Notes: generated from the letters alone by a model not told the origin. 44,417 nt of DNA from Candidatus Cloacimonadota bacterium (GCA_029553545.1 JAKPKU010000245.1:1-44417); one strand, 5' to 3'. Positions 17,791 to 27,477 are shown, counted from the first letter of the stretch. Numbers and translations: made by a program.

Positions 17791-18660
17791 TTATTCTTTT
17801 TTTTTAATTTTCTTTGCAGACCGCACTACATGATGCAACAAAACTGTTGTAGTTACAGAACCTACGCCACCTGGCACGGGTGTTATTGCTTCACATTTAT
17901 CCAAACAATCTTGATAATCAACATCACCAACGAAGGTGTTTTTGTCATTTTCTTTAGAAATCTCGTTAATTCCTGCGTCAATTATGACACAATTTTCTTT
18001 AATCATTTCCTTTTTTATCATATTTGGTCGACCAACTGCTGTGACGAGAATATCAGCTTGTTTTGTATAGTTCTCTATATTTTTGGTTTTTGAATGACAA
18101 ACTGTGACTGTCGCATCGCCTGTTGGTGATTTATGTAAAAAGAGATTTGCGATAGGCTTTCCAATGACATTACTTCTTCCGACTACTACGATATGTTTTG
18201 ACTGTGTTTGAATTCCATAAAACTTAATAATTTCTAAGACAGATTCAGCTGTACACGGGATAAAGCACTCTTGCCCCAAGTATAAATTACCTGCATTAAG
18301 CGGGTTCAGCCCATCGACATCTTTATCTGGCGAAATGATGCTGTTAATCACTTTCTCATCAATGTTTTTTGGCAAAGGCTTTTGGATCATAATGGCAGAA
18401 ATATTATCATTTTCATTACATTGTTTAATTTCATGTATCAAGCCTGCAAGATCGATGCTTTCAAATTTCTTTAGTATAACAGCAATACCGAGTTTTTCAC
18501 CCTGTTTTGCAATGTTTTCTACATAGTATTCCGAGGCAGGATCATGCCCCACAATAATCACTGCGAGCGTAGGTTTTAGATCGTCAGCGGCGATCATTTC
18601 TTCTGTGATCTTCTTAATGCTATTAGCAACGGGTTTGCCTTTTAAAACAAGAGAGCTCAT
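17791..18660 (-). CDS. folD: Bifunctional methylenetetrahydrofolate dehydrogenase/cyclohydrolase
   Basis: IIVGHDPASEYYVENIAKQGEKLGI, IQKPLPKNID, KDVDGLNPLNAG, VVVGRSNVIGKPIANLFL, ITPVPGGVGSVTTTVLL. Confidence 0.96.
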   Translation of the reverse strand: MSSLVLKGKPVANSIKKITEEMIAADDLKPTLAVIIVGHDPASEYYVENIAKQGEKLGIAVILKKFESIDLAGLIHEIKQCNENDNISAIMIQKPLPKNIDEKVINSIISPDKDVDGLNPLNAGNLYLGQECFIPCTAESVLEIIKFYGIQTQSKHIVVVGRSNVIGKPIANLFLHKSPTGDATVTVCHSKTKNIENYTKQADILVTAVGRPNMIKKEMIKENCVIIDAGINEISKENDKNTFVGDVDYQDCLDKCEAITPVPGGVGSVTTTVLLHHVVRSAKKIKKKE

Positions 18661-18674
18661 TTTAACTCCTTATA

Positions 18675-19466
18675 TTAAGAGATAGAGTCAAGCACTTTTT
18701 GGCGTATGCGCTTGATATTAACTGCTTTACCTGATGCTTCATCAATCTCAATTAAAACAGCATTTATATAAATATTGTTAAATGATACTTCATGTCGCAT
18801 AGGTAGCCCTTTTTTTATCTTTTCAATTGCAATATCTTTTTTTATTCCAATAACAGAGTCTATCGGACCTGTCATACCAACGTCGGTCAGATAGGCAGTT
18901 CCATTAGGTAAAATCTCTTCATCTGCCGTCTGAATATGGGTATGAGTGCCAACCATAGCGCTTATTTTACCATCAAAATAAAACCCAAAAGTTCTTTTTT
19001 CTGCTGTTGATTCAGCATGAAAATCGATCAAAATATTTGAAGTAAGATCTCTAAACTCTTCAATTCTTTTTTCCAGAGCGAAGAATGGCGAGTCAATAGG
19101 CTGCATAAATGCTTGTCCGCAGAGGTTTGCGATCAGGAGTTTTTTGCCATTCTTTTCTAATAAGCAGTATTCATTGCCTGGTGCTTCTTCTGGAAAATTA
19201 AATGGTTTTACGAGGCGTTTTTCATTGATAATGACGTCGATGCTATTTTTCTTATCCCAAAGGTGATTACCGCTTGTCAAGCTATCAACGCCCGCATTGA
19301 AGATTTCGTTTAGGGTATGTTCCGTCACGCCTTTTCCATCAGCAGCATTTTCACAGTTTGCGATCACAAAATCGACATTGTTTTCTTTTAAGAAAGGCGG
19401 CAGAAAAGCTTCTACAGCTCTTCTGCCAGGTCTTCCAAATATATCTCCAAAGAATAATATATTCAT
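18675..19466 (-). CDS. ymdB: YmdB-family (TIGR00282) metallophosphoesterase
   Basis: MNILFFGDIFGRPGRRAVEAFLP, ANCENAADGKGVTE, TSGNHLWDKK, DFHAESTAEK, GTHTHIQTADEEILPNGTAYLTDVGMTGP. Confidence 0.94.
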   Translation of the reverse strand: MNILFFGDIFGRPGRRAVEAFLPPFLKENNVDFVIANCENAADGKGVTEHTLNEIFNAGVDSLTSGNHLWDKKNSIDVIINEKRLVKPFNFPEEAPGNEYCLLEKNGKKLLIANLCGQAFMQPIDSPFFALEKRIEEFRDLTSNILIDFHAESTAEKRTFGFYFDGKISAMVGTHTHIQTADEEILPNGTAYLTDVGMTGPIDSVIGIKKDIAIEKIKKGLPMRHEVSFNNIYINAVLIEIDEASGKAVNIKRIRQKVLDSIS

Positions 19467-19468
19467 TT

Positions 19469-21037
19469 TTACTTTGCTACGGCGGTTTGTCTTGTTTCTC
19501 TTAAAACAGTGACTTTGATCTGACCAGGGTATTGAATTTCCTTTTCTATTTGCTTGGCAATATCCATCGCGATAAACATGGTTTGATTGTCATCAATATT
19601 AGAAGGATCGACGATGATACGTAATTCTCTACCTGCTTGAATAGCGAAAGATTTGTTTACGCCTTCGAATGCATTAGCTATTTCTTCGAGCTTTTCAAGT
19701 CTCTGCATATAGGTCTCCAGCATTTCACGTCTTGCTCCAGGTCTTGCGCCTGATATAGCATCTGATGCTTGTGCTAAGACTGCATAAACGCTTTCAGCTT
19801 CAACTTCTTCGTGGTGAGATTCAATTGCATTTACAACAATTCTGCTCTCGCCATTTTTACGTGCAAAGTTAGCCCCCAATACAGCGTGTGAACCGTCAAA
19901 TTCATGGTCAATAGCCTTACCAATATCATGTAAGAACCCGCAACGACGTGCGATTTCTTGATCAAGCCCAAGCTCTTTTGCCATAATTCCGCAAATCCAT
20001 GCTGCTTCAATACTATGATTGAGCACATTTTGTCCATAGCTTGTGCGATAGTGAAGGCGTCCAATCAGCTTGATTAGATTAGGTGAAATATTATGGATAT
20101 TTGTATCAAGGCAAGCCTTTTCACCAATGGTAATGAGGTTTGCATCCATTTCTTTTCTTGTTTTTTCGATCAGTTCTTCAATTCTACCTGGATGGATTCT
20201 ACCGTCAGAGATAAGTTTTTCAAGAGAAAGTCTTGCGATCTCTCTACGTACGGGATCAAAGCATGAAAGCACAACAGCTTCTGGAGTATCATCGATAATC
20301 AAATCGACACCAGATGCTTTTTCAAATGCGCGAATATTTCTACCTTCACGACCGATAATTCTGCCTTTCATCTCATCAGAGGGCAGAGATACCACAGCGA
20401 CAGTTGTTTCAGAAATATGATCCACTGCCAGTCTTTGAATGGCGGTAGAAATAATCTCTGCAGCCTTTTTATTAGCGTCAATTTTCAGCTGTTCAATATC
20501 TTGTCGTATTTCATTAGCTGTTAGCGTGCGAGCTTCTTGCTTCATTTCATCACGTAAAACAGACACTGCCTGATCTTTAGTCATGCCAGCAATGTCTTCC
20601 AGTTTCTTCTTTTGTTCTTCGACGATTGAGTGAACTTCTTCGCTTTTTTTAGAGAGTTGTTCTTCTTGGTTCTTTAATTTCTTTTCAATTTCAGAGAGAG
20701 TGTTTTCTTTTTTATCAAAAGCTTCTAAGCGTTTATCAAAATTATTTACTCTTTCATTGAATTTATTTTCGAGATTACGGACTTCTTTTTGGCGTTCTTT
20801 GATCTCATTTTCATAACCTTTTTGAGTTTTAAACCATTCTTCTTTTGCATCAAGTACAACTTTTTTCTTTAAGCTTTGTGATTCTTTTTTTGCATCTTCA
20901 ATTAATTCTTTTGCGATTATTTCGGTTTGTGCTATCATTTTAAATGCGGTGTTTTTCTTTGCGAAGTAAATAAACAAAGCAAATAAAAAGCCGAGCACAA
21001 GCCCAACAGCAGCTGCAATAATAATATATGTAAGCAT
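19469..21037 (-). CDS. rny: Ribonuclease Y
   Basis: N-term TM + long coiled coil, KH domain GRIIGREGRNIRAFE, HD domain GFLHDIGKAIDHE. Start moved to ATG 21037 (GGAGGAAG SD overlaps the TTG start of the track). Confidence 0.96.
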   Translation of the reverse strand: MLTYIIIAAAVGLVLGFLFALFIYFAKKNTAFKMIAQTEIIAKELIEDAKKESQSLKKKVVLDAKEEWFKTQKGYENEIKERQKEVRNLENKFNERVNNFDKRLEAFDKKENTLSEIEKKLKNQEEQLSKKSEEVHSIVEEQKKKLEDIAGMTKDQAVSVLRDEMKQEARTLTANEIRQDIEQLKIDANKKAAEIISTAIQRLAVDHISETTVAVVSLPSDEMKGRIIGREGRNIRAFEKASGVDLIIDDTPEAVVLSCFDPVRREIARLSLEKLISDGRIHPGRIEELIEKTRKEMDANLITIGEKACLDTNIHNISPNLIKLIGRLHYRTSYGQNVLNHSIEAAWICGIMAKELGLDQEIARRCGFLHDIGKAIDHEFDGSHAVLGANFARKNGESRIVVNAIESHHEEVEAESVYAVLAQASDAISGARPGARREMLETYMQRLEKLEEIANAFEGVNKSFAIQAGRELRIIVDPSNIDDNQTMFIAMDIAKQIEKEIQYPGQIKVTVLRETRQTAVAK

Positions 21038-21059
21038 ATATGCTTCCTCCAATCTTTTT

Positions 21060-21234
21060 TATTGCCCCGCTATTGCCGTGTTTTATTTGCCCCTGAAACC
21101 TAAGTTACAAGGTGGGCATCTACCTTCTAAGCTTTATAAATCCTGCATGGCAGGCATATATGCCACTTATGGCTCGATTCCCTTTATATATTTGGTTCCT
21201 TCACAAACTTAAAATCACAAGCATAGCAGGGTTA
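21060..21234 (-). ncRNA. ssrS: 6S RNA (SsrS), between zapA and rny
   Basis: Minus-strand gap folds with a long closing stem: 5' CCCUGCUAUGCUUGU pairs with 3' ACACGGCAAUAGCGGGG (one bulge either side of GCU/GGC), inner pairing GGAACC/GGUUUC, apical hairpin region and GGUAGAUGCCCACCUU; location directly downstream of zapA is the classical 6S position. End coordinates approximate. Confidence 0.82.
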
Positions 21235-21236
21235 AT

Positions 21237-21494
21237 CTATAAATCTTGAAGCAATGAATTTACTTTATTCAATTCCTGCTCAAGCATTTCATTTTTCTCT
21301 TTAAGTGTATAGATCGTTTCAACAAAATTCAAGCCAGCCAAGATAAACAAAGTTTTTTGGTCAACAAAGCCAAGTGTATCACTAACTTCGCGCAAGTAGC
21401 TATCCAGATACCTTGCATACTCTTTTATTTTTTGTGCATTATCACCTTTAACAGGTAAAGTATGCCCTAAAACTTTGATCTCTACGACTTCCAT
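21237..21494 (-). CDS. zapA: Cell division protein ZapA
   Basis: 85 aa; MEVVEIKVLGHTLPVKGDNAQKIKEYARYLDSYLREVSDTLGFVDQKTLFILAGLNFVETIYTLKEK. Confidence 0.88.
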   Translation of the reverse strand: MEVVEIKVLGHTLPVKGDNAQKIKEYARYLDSYLREVSDTLGFVDQKTLFILAGLNFVETIYTLKEKNEMLEQELNKVNSLLQDL

Positions 21495-21504
21495 GATTAA
21501 GTTT

Positions 21505-21867
21505 CTACGAATCTAAGAGTTGGGATAAAGCCAGATCGATTTTATCAACTGCTTCTTGGGTATTAATCTCCAAATTAGCATTTTTATCGTTGAGGCTAAC
21601 AATTTCGAGCTCTAATAGCGCTATTTTCTCATTAAGTTCTTTGATCGTGCCTTCACTGTTTTGAGTTGTAGCTGAAAGTATTTGATACTGATCATCCAGC
21701 TCAATGTAGTCTTTTTCGAGTTTTTTCTTTTCTTCTTCTAACAGTGCATAGTCTATCTTCGTGTCTTCTAATTTTTGAATTAAAGCTTGTACTTTTTCAA
21801 GTAGAGACATTGGTTTTGGTTGTTCTTTTGTTTCTGTATCAGGATGATTTATTGTTAATTGCTCCAT
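21505..21867 (-). CDS. Coiled-coil protein (possibly ZapB-like) upstream of zapA
   Basis: 120 aa, almost pure heptad coiled coil (LLEEEKKKLEKDYIELDDQYQILSATTQNSEGTIKELNEKIALLELEIVSLNDK). Confidence 0.7.
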   Translation of the reverse strand: MEQLTINHPDTETKEQPKPMSLLEKVQALIQKLEDTKIDYALLEEEKKKLEKDYIELDDQYQILSATTQNSEGTIKELNEKIALLELEIVSLNDKNANLEINTQEAVDKIDLALSQLLDS

Positions 21868-21871
21868 TTTA

Positions 21872-24253
21872 TTACCTCATTTCTATATGGTATTTAGACT
21901 TTAGTTTGTCTATGATATTATTGATTAGACCATTTATATAATCATCAGTCAAGCTTTTTGTTTCTGGTACTATCAAAATATTTAGAGAAAGACTTCTAAA
22001 GCCGCTTTGGATCTGCTTTCCAGTAAACTCATCAAATGGAATAACCTCTTTAATTAGTTTTGGATTACATTGAATAATATCAGCAACAATCTTTTGCACA
22101 GAGTGTTCTTTGGAAATAATAAATGAAATATCTCTTGAAACAGACTGTAGCTTGGGTATTTCTGTAAAAATAATGCCTTTTTTATTTTGATATTCAAGGC
22201 ATTGAGTAAAATCTATCTCAAAACCATAAATATCTTTCTCAAACTCAAACTTATCAGCAATTTTTTTATCAAACTTGCCAAATGTACCAATCACCTTTTT
22301 GCCAACAACTATCTGTGCTGCAAGGTTTTCTTGGTAAAATGGCTCTGTGCATGGCTCTATTTGAAATTTATTTAAAGGGAACAAAGCCAAAACACTTTCC
22401 ACTATGCCTTTTAAATAAAAGAAGTTCACGCTTTCAGTTTTATTCTTCCAATGAATTGGACCGATATTACCTGAAAGAATCGCTGAAGCAACCCATTTTT
22501 CTGTGCCTAATTTCTTCTCTGATTTAAAGAAGACTTTATTAAGCTCAAATAGTTTGATATTTTCTTGACCGTGATTATAATTATAAACCGCATTTTTTAA
22601 CAAGCCAGGCAATAATGTGCTTCTCATAATCGAAGAAGCCTGCCCCTGTGGGTTCATAATCTCAATTGCTGCACGGCGATAATCATCTTCTTGAAGACTT
22701 AGCAAATCAAAATATGCAGGATCTGAAAAAGATAGATTTAACACCTCATAAAACCCTTGACTTACCAAAAAGTCTTGTACTTTTCTACGTAAATAGAATG
22801 ATGTCTTATTCGTGATTTCATGTTTTTCTGGTTTAGATTCGATTGAATTATAGCCATGTAAACGGATTATTTCTTCGATAAGATCTATTTCTCTGGTTAA
22901 ATCTTTTCGCCAAGATGGAATCTTAAAAGAGAGAGCATCATTATCTTCTTTTACCAGCTCCAACCCCAAGCCTGTTAAATAGCTTATTAACTCACTATTA
23001 GCAAGCGATAAAGTCAATAGTTTTGTAACGCGTGAAGGGCGTAAAATGACAATTATTTCATCTAATGGATTTGGATAAATATCATTAGTCTGAGTAAGTT
23101 TGCCACCGCAAATTGTTAGAATAAGGTCAACCGCTCTCTGTGCGACAGTTTCTGCAACTTTATCCGAGCACCCGCGCTCAAAGCGGTATGAAGAATCTGT
23201 AAATATCTTTTTTTCTGATGATGTGCGGCGAATTTGGCTTGGATTAAAGCAAGCAGCCTCTAATACGATATCAACAGTACTATTTTGGATATGCGAGTTC
23301 AAGCCACCAATTACTCCTGCGAGCGCAATTGGCTTTACACTGTCAGCAATAACCAGCTCGTTGCCATTTAACTCATAAGTATTATGATCAAGAGCAGGGA
23401 ATTTCTCACCTTTATGAGCTTTACGAATGATGATTTTACCACCTTCTACAAAGCTTTTATCAAAGGCATGCAATGGATGCCCATACTCTAAAGTAACATA
23501 ATTAGTGATATCTACAATATTATTGATAGGTTTTATACCGCCTGCGATCAGACATTGCTTGATCCATTCTGGGCTCTCTGTAACTGTTACTCCCTCAATC
23601 ACATTGGCAATATATCGTGTGCACAGTTCAGGTTCAACAATTTCAACTGGGTATTTGCCCAAATCACTACGATTATAATCTTTTAGCAAAGGATACTGCA
23701 TATCGAGATCTAATTGAGCAGACAAGTCACGTGCTACGCCGATCATACCCAATAAATCAGCACGGTTTGGTGTAATTTCTACATCAAAGACCGTATCTGC
23801 AATATCGAGATAGCGTGATAGTGGCTTGCCAATCGGTGCATCATTATCGAGCACTAAAATGCCTTCATGATTCTCTGAAATGCCCAATTCACGTTCTGAG
23901 CATATCATACCATAAGATTCTTCGCCTCTGAGCTTTGTTCTTTTGATTACGATATCGCCTATTTGCGTACCTACGCGTGCAAAGGCTATCTTTTGCCCCT
24001 GCTCGCAGTTTGGTGCTCCACAAACAACTTGCACAGTTTCATTGCCATCAAATACCTGACAGATCGACAAATGATCTGAGTTTGGATGGTTTCTTTTTTC
24101 TTTAATTTCTGCTATAAAAATATAATCGAGCAATTCATTTGATTGATGAACTGCTTCGACTTCTATACCTGAAAAGGTCAATTTATCTTTTAATTCTTCG
24201 ACACTTAAATCTATATCAAGATATTCTTTAAGCCATTTATAGCTAATTCTCAT
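21872..24253 (-). CDS. pheT: Phenylalanyl-tRNA synthetase beta subunit
   Basis: MRISYKWLKEYLDIDLSVEELKDKLTFSGIEVE, VVCGAPNCEQGQKIAFARVG, ITPNRADLLGMIGVARDL, B5/ferredoxin-fold anticodon-binding C-term. Confidence 0.97.
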   Translation of the reverse strand: MRISYKWLKEYLDIDLSVEELKDKLTFSGIEVEAVHQSNELLDYIFIAEIKEKRNHPNSDHLSICQVFDGNETVQVVCGAPNCEQGQKIAFARVGTQIGDIVIKRTKLRGEESYGMICSERELGISENHEGILVLDNDAPIGKPLSRYLDIADTVFDVEITPNRADLLGMIGVARDLSAQLDLDMQYPLLKDYNRSDLGKYPVEIVEPELCTRYIANVIEGVTVTESPEWIKQCLIAGGIKPINNIVDITNYVTLEYGHPLHAFDKSFVEGGKIIIRKAHKGEKFPALDHNTYELNGNELVIADSVKPIALAGVIGGLNSHIQNSTVDIVLEAACFNPSQIRRTSSEKKIFTDSSYRFERGCSDKVAETVAQRAVDLILTICGGKLTQTNDIYPNPLDEIIVILRPSRVTKLLTLSLANSELISYLTGLGLELVKEDNDALSFKIPSWRKDLTREIDLIEEIIRLHGYNSIESKPEKHEITNKTSFYLRRKVQDFLVSQGFYEVLNLSFSDPAYFDLLSLQEDDYRRAAIEIMNPQGQASSIMRSTLLPGLLKNAVYNYNHGQENIKLFELNKVFFKSEKKLGTEKWVASAILSGNIGPIHWKNKTESVNFFYLKGIVESVLALFPLNKFQIEPCTEPFYQENLAAQIVVGKKVIGTFGKFDKKIADKFEFEKDIYGFEIDFTQCLEYQNKKGIIFTEIPKLQSVSRDISFIISKEHSVQKIVADIIQCNPKLIKEVIPFDEFTGKQIQSGFRSLSLNILIVPETKSLTDDYINGLINNIIDKLKSKYHIEMR

Positions 24254-24293
24254 TTAATACCCCATCTGCATCTTTAGCCTTTTTCATTAATAA

Positions 24294-25325
24294 CTAATTA
24301 TTAAAAGTGAACTGCTTCAAGAAGCGGATATCATTTTCATAAAGTATTCTAAGTCCTGGAATATTATACTTCAAAATAGTAATACGATCGATGCCTAAAC
24401 CAAAGGCAAAGCCACTATATTTCTCTGCATCTATTCCCAATTTATTTAAAACATTTGGGTCAACCATACCAGCTCCACCCATTTCCAGCCAACCTGAGTT
24501 TTTACATATTGCACAACCTTTTCCGCCACAATTTACACAAGAGATATCAATTTCAGCAGAAGGTTCAGTAAAAGGGAAGAAATGCGGTCTAAATCTTGAC
24601 TTCATATGACTTCCAAACATCTTTTTAACAAAAGTATTCAAAGTGTCTCTTAAATCTTGAAAAGTAATATTTTCATCTACAACCAAAGCCTCTACCTGAT
24701 GAAAAGCTGGCGAGTGTGAAGCATCAGGTCTATCATTACGATAACAGCGTCCAGGAGAGATGATTTTGATTGGTGGCTGATACTTTTCCATAGTTCTTAT
24801 TTGCACAGTAGAAGTTTGTGTTCGTAACAGCACATCATCTTTAATATAAAAGGTATCAGCAAGATTACGTGAGGGATGATCTTCTGGGGTATTTAAGGCA
24901 TCAAAGTTGTGAAATTCATCTTCAATATCATAGCCCTCAGCAATATCAAATCCCATACTGATAAAGATATCTTCAATCTCCCTCCAGACGATAGTGAGCG
25001 GATGTAGGCTACCATATTGAATAGCATAGCCTGGCATACCCATATCTAACTTACTATCTTGCAGGGTTTTTAAATATTCTTTTTCTTTTAAATCATTTTC
25101 TTTTTCATCGATTAGAGCTTCGATTTTTTGTTTTGCAATATTTATAATTTTACCGACAGCGGGTCTTTCTTCAGGGCTTAAAGAGCCCAGAGTTTTCATC
25201 ACATTCATAACTTCACTTTTTTTACCGATATATTCGGATTTAAGATTCATTAATTCATGAATACTCTGAGCACCCTTTATTGCAGTTTCAGCGGCAATAA
25301 CTATCTGGTTGAGTTTTGTTTCCAC
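24294..25325 (-). CDS. pheS: Phenylalanyl-tRNA synthetase alpha subunit
   Basis: HPLTIVWREIEDIFISMGF, LLRTQTSTVQIRTME, GRCYRNDRPDASHSPAFHQVEALVV, GFAFGLGIDRITILKY. Confidence 0.97.
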   Translation of the reverse strand: METKLNQIVIAAETAIKGAQSIHELMNLKSEYIGKKSEVMNVMKTLGSLSPEERPAVGKIINIAKQKIEALIDEKENDLKEKEYLKTLQDSKLDMGMPGYAIQYGSLHPLTIVWREIEDIFISMGFDIAEGYDIEDEFHNFDALNTPEDHPSRNLADTFYIKDDVLLRTQTSTVQIRTMEKYQPPIKIISPGRCYRNDRPDASHSPAFHQVEALVVDENITFQDLRDTLNTFVKKMFGSHMKSRFRPHFFPFTEPSAEIDISCVNCGGKGCAICKNSGWLEMGGAGMVDPNVLNKLGIDAEKYSGFAFGLGIDRITILKYNIPGLRILYENDIRFLKQFTFNN

Positions 25326-25327
25326 TG

Positions 25328-25690
25328 TTAATTAGATCCTTTTGCGGATTTAGCTGAGACGCATAATTCAGTAAAAGCAGAAGGTTCATGCCATGCTAAA
25401 TGAGCGAGTGTTTTTCTATTTACAGTGATATTTGCTTTTTTTAATCCGTCGATTAAATTGCTATAAGACATACCGTTGATTCTTGCGGCAGCGTTAATAC
25501 GTGCAATCCAAAGTTGTCTAAATTGTCTTTTCTTTTGTTTTCTATCGCGATAAGCGTAGGTCAAGCCTTTTTCAAGGGTTTGGCGTGCTGTTTTATAGAG
25601 TTTACTTCTTGCACCAACATAACCTCTTGCAGCTTTCAAATATTTTTTATGTCTTCTGTGGCCTGCCACATTATTTGCTGATCTTGGCAT
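25328..25690 (-). CDS. rplT: 50S ribosomal protein L20
   Basis: MPRSANNVAGHRRHKKYLKAARGYVGARSKLYKTA...RDRKQKKRQFRQLWIARINAAAR. Confidence 0.98.
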   Translation of the reverse strand: MPRSANNVAGHRRHKKYLKAARGYVGARSKLYKTARQTLEKGLTYAYRDRKQKKRQFRQLWIARINAAARINGMSYSNLIDGLKKANITVNRKTLAHLAWHEPSAFTELCVSAKSAKGSN

Positions 25691-25708
25691 AATAATTCTC
25701 CTTCCTAA

Positions 25709-25903
25709 TTACATTCCTAATAGTTTTGCCATTCTTGGATAATCTGCATTTGAAACTAAAGTGCTTTGTGAAAGTCTTTTCTTTCTTTTGCGATTTTTGG
25801 ATGTTAAAATGTGGGAATGTCCAGCATGATGTCTTTTAATTTTGTTTGTACCTGTAACCTTAAAGCGTTTTGCTGCGGCACGGTGTGTTTTTATTTTTGG
25901 CAT
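25709..25903 (-). CDS. rpmI: 50S ribosomal protein L35
   Basis: [44 protein letters not shown]. Confidence 0.98.
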   Translation of the reverse strand: MPKIKTHRAAAKRFKVTGTNKIKRHHAGHSHILTSKNRKRKKRLSQSTLVSNADYPRMAKLLGM

Positions 25904-25934
25904 TTTTCCTCCTTAAGAATTCACCAAATTTTGT

Positions 25935-26564
25935 TTATTCTTCATTGTCTTCTGATTCAGGCTCTGCAGGCGAGCTAATATCTAAATCAGTTTGTTTTGC
26001 AATTAATCGTTCAATATCTTTTTTGGGAGATACAACCATGGTCAATAAGTTTTTTTCTGCTGATGGGCTTGAATCGATTTCGATAAAATCTTTCAATTCT
26101 TCTTCAAGTCGCTTTAAAACGTCATAACCAAGCTCTTTATGAGCCATCTGACGCCCTTTAAATCTTACGGTAAACTTCACCTTATTGTGTTGTTTTAAAA
26201 AGCGTATAGCATTATTCTTTTTGAAGTTGTAATCATGATCATCTGTATTAGGACCAAACTTGATTTCTTTGATTAATACCACATGTTGCTTTTTTTTCAT
26301 TTCACGTGTTTTGCGCTCTTTTTGATAATAATACTTACTAAAATCAAGTATGCGACAAACAGGTGGTTCTGCATTTGGTGAGATTTCAACCAAATCAAGT
26401 CCTGCCTCTTCTGCCATATGTAAAGCCTTTTGAACTGTTACCACTCCGACTTGCTTACCCTCTTCATCAATAAGACGAACTTCTCCAGCGTCAATTTCAT
26501 TATTAATTCTTTCTTTTGGCACAACGGCTTTTGTCTTTGCCTTGCCTTTACGAATGCGTATTAT
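25935..26564 (-). CDS. infC: Translation initiation factor IF-3, probable non-canonical start codon
   Basis: INNEIDAGEVRLIDEEGKQVGVVTVQKALHMAEEAGLDLVEISPNAEPPVCRILDFSKYYY. Track start TTG (26576) overlaps the GGAGG SD (26570-26574); in-frame ATA at 26564 or 26561 (5 or 8 nt from SD) or ATT at 26555 more likely. Confidence 0.92.
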   Translation of the reverse strand: MIRIRKGKAKTKAVVPKERINNEIDAGEVRLIDEEGKQVGVVTVQKALHMAEEAGLDLVEISPNAEPPVCRILDFSKYYYQKERKTREMKKKQHVVLIKEIKFGPNTDDHDYNFKKNNAIRFLKQHNKVKFTVRFKGRQMAHKELGYDVLKRLEEELKDFIEIDSSPSAEKNLLTMVVSPKKDIERLIAKQTDLDISSPAEPESEDNEE

Positions 26565-26629
26565 AATTGCCTCCAATTCTTTTTTTAACTATTTAGTCTT
26601 TGCATTCCATTTACCACATCTATATATGT

Positions 26630-26658
26630 AAAAAAGCGAGCTTTTGCCCGCTTTTTTT
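26630..26658 (-). terminator. Intrinsic terminator-like hairpin inside the infC leader (possible attenuator)
   Basis: Minus strand aaaaaaagcgggcaaaagctcgctttttt: stem + T6 ending about 55-65 nt before infC. The A-rich flank means it would also read as a terminator on plus. Confidence 0.65.
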
Positions 26659-26785
26659 ATCTAATCATCAATATCTGATTATCTTCATCTTGACCTTAAG
26701 AGTTACCGTTCATAGCGTAGAATCTTTCATCTACGAGCGACAATAAGGTAGAAGCTACGGGCTTCTTTTTTACACTTCTAATGCA

Positions 26786-26813
26786 AAAATATAAAACTAC
26801 CAAAATCAGTCAA
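26786..26813 (-). promoter_or_regulatory. Putative promoter of the infC operon
   Basis: Minus strand TTGACT (26813-26808) - 16 nt - TATTTT (26791-26786), giving a leader of roughly 200 nt. Confidence 0.5.
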
Positions 26814-27477
26814 GAAAAATATTACAAAAAAGAACATTGAATTAAAAAACAGACGATTTATTGTTGTTAATACAATAAGTAACAAGATGTTAAACTAATG
26901 CTTAACGCAGTGATATACAATATAGTTGGAGGCTGTTGAATAGTAATCTAAAATAACTCATGAATCAATAAAGCACTTTTATAAATAAAAAACAACGAAC
27001 CATGTAGCTCCGCGCTTCGCTCGTCTTATTTTGCAATCATAATTTCTTCTTTAAAAAAGTTATCAAATCATCCTTTTTCGTCTCATAAAAAAATCTTAAT
27101 AAATCTCCTTTACACTTCCTTTTGATTCCTATAAGATTACCTTTCATTCTCCAAGATAGCAAGGGGAATGTAAAGGGAATCACATGGATAAATGAATGAT
27201 AAATAGTGAAATACAAAAAGTGACTGTAAGCTCGCAAAAAAGATGAAAAATGGGTTTGCAAACACGATTTTTTGTGATACTTTTAGTGCTAAATTTTACA
27301 TTAAAAGGGCAATTTTATTAGTTGATTTATTACACATGTTTCGTTTTTTAGTGAAACAGCTTCATCTTGTATAGTTTATTGTTTAAAATCATATTTTTTA
27401 ATAAATAATAATTAAACATATTGACAAGATTTATAAAAAAATAAAAATGGATAAAAAGGAAGATTTTTGATAAACAT

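Noticed and set aside
26920-26960. IS-end-like sequence ggaggctgttgaatag
   Set aside because: Resembles the ends of some insertion sequences by memory, but no second end, transposase or target duplication could be found.
27001-27040. Possible tRNA or structured RNA around gtagctccgcgcttcgctcg
   Set aside because: No cloverleaf, T-loop or CCA-end features; only a short GC-rich patch.
27037-27261. 74-aa minus-strand ORF in the infC-cinA intergenic region
   Set aside because: No domain, AT-rich low-complexity composition, no neighbouring support; only a short direct repeat (GGGAATgtaaaGGGAAT) noted.
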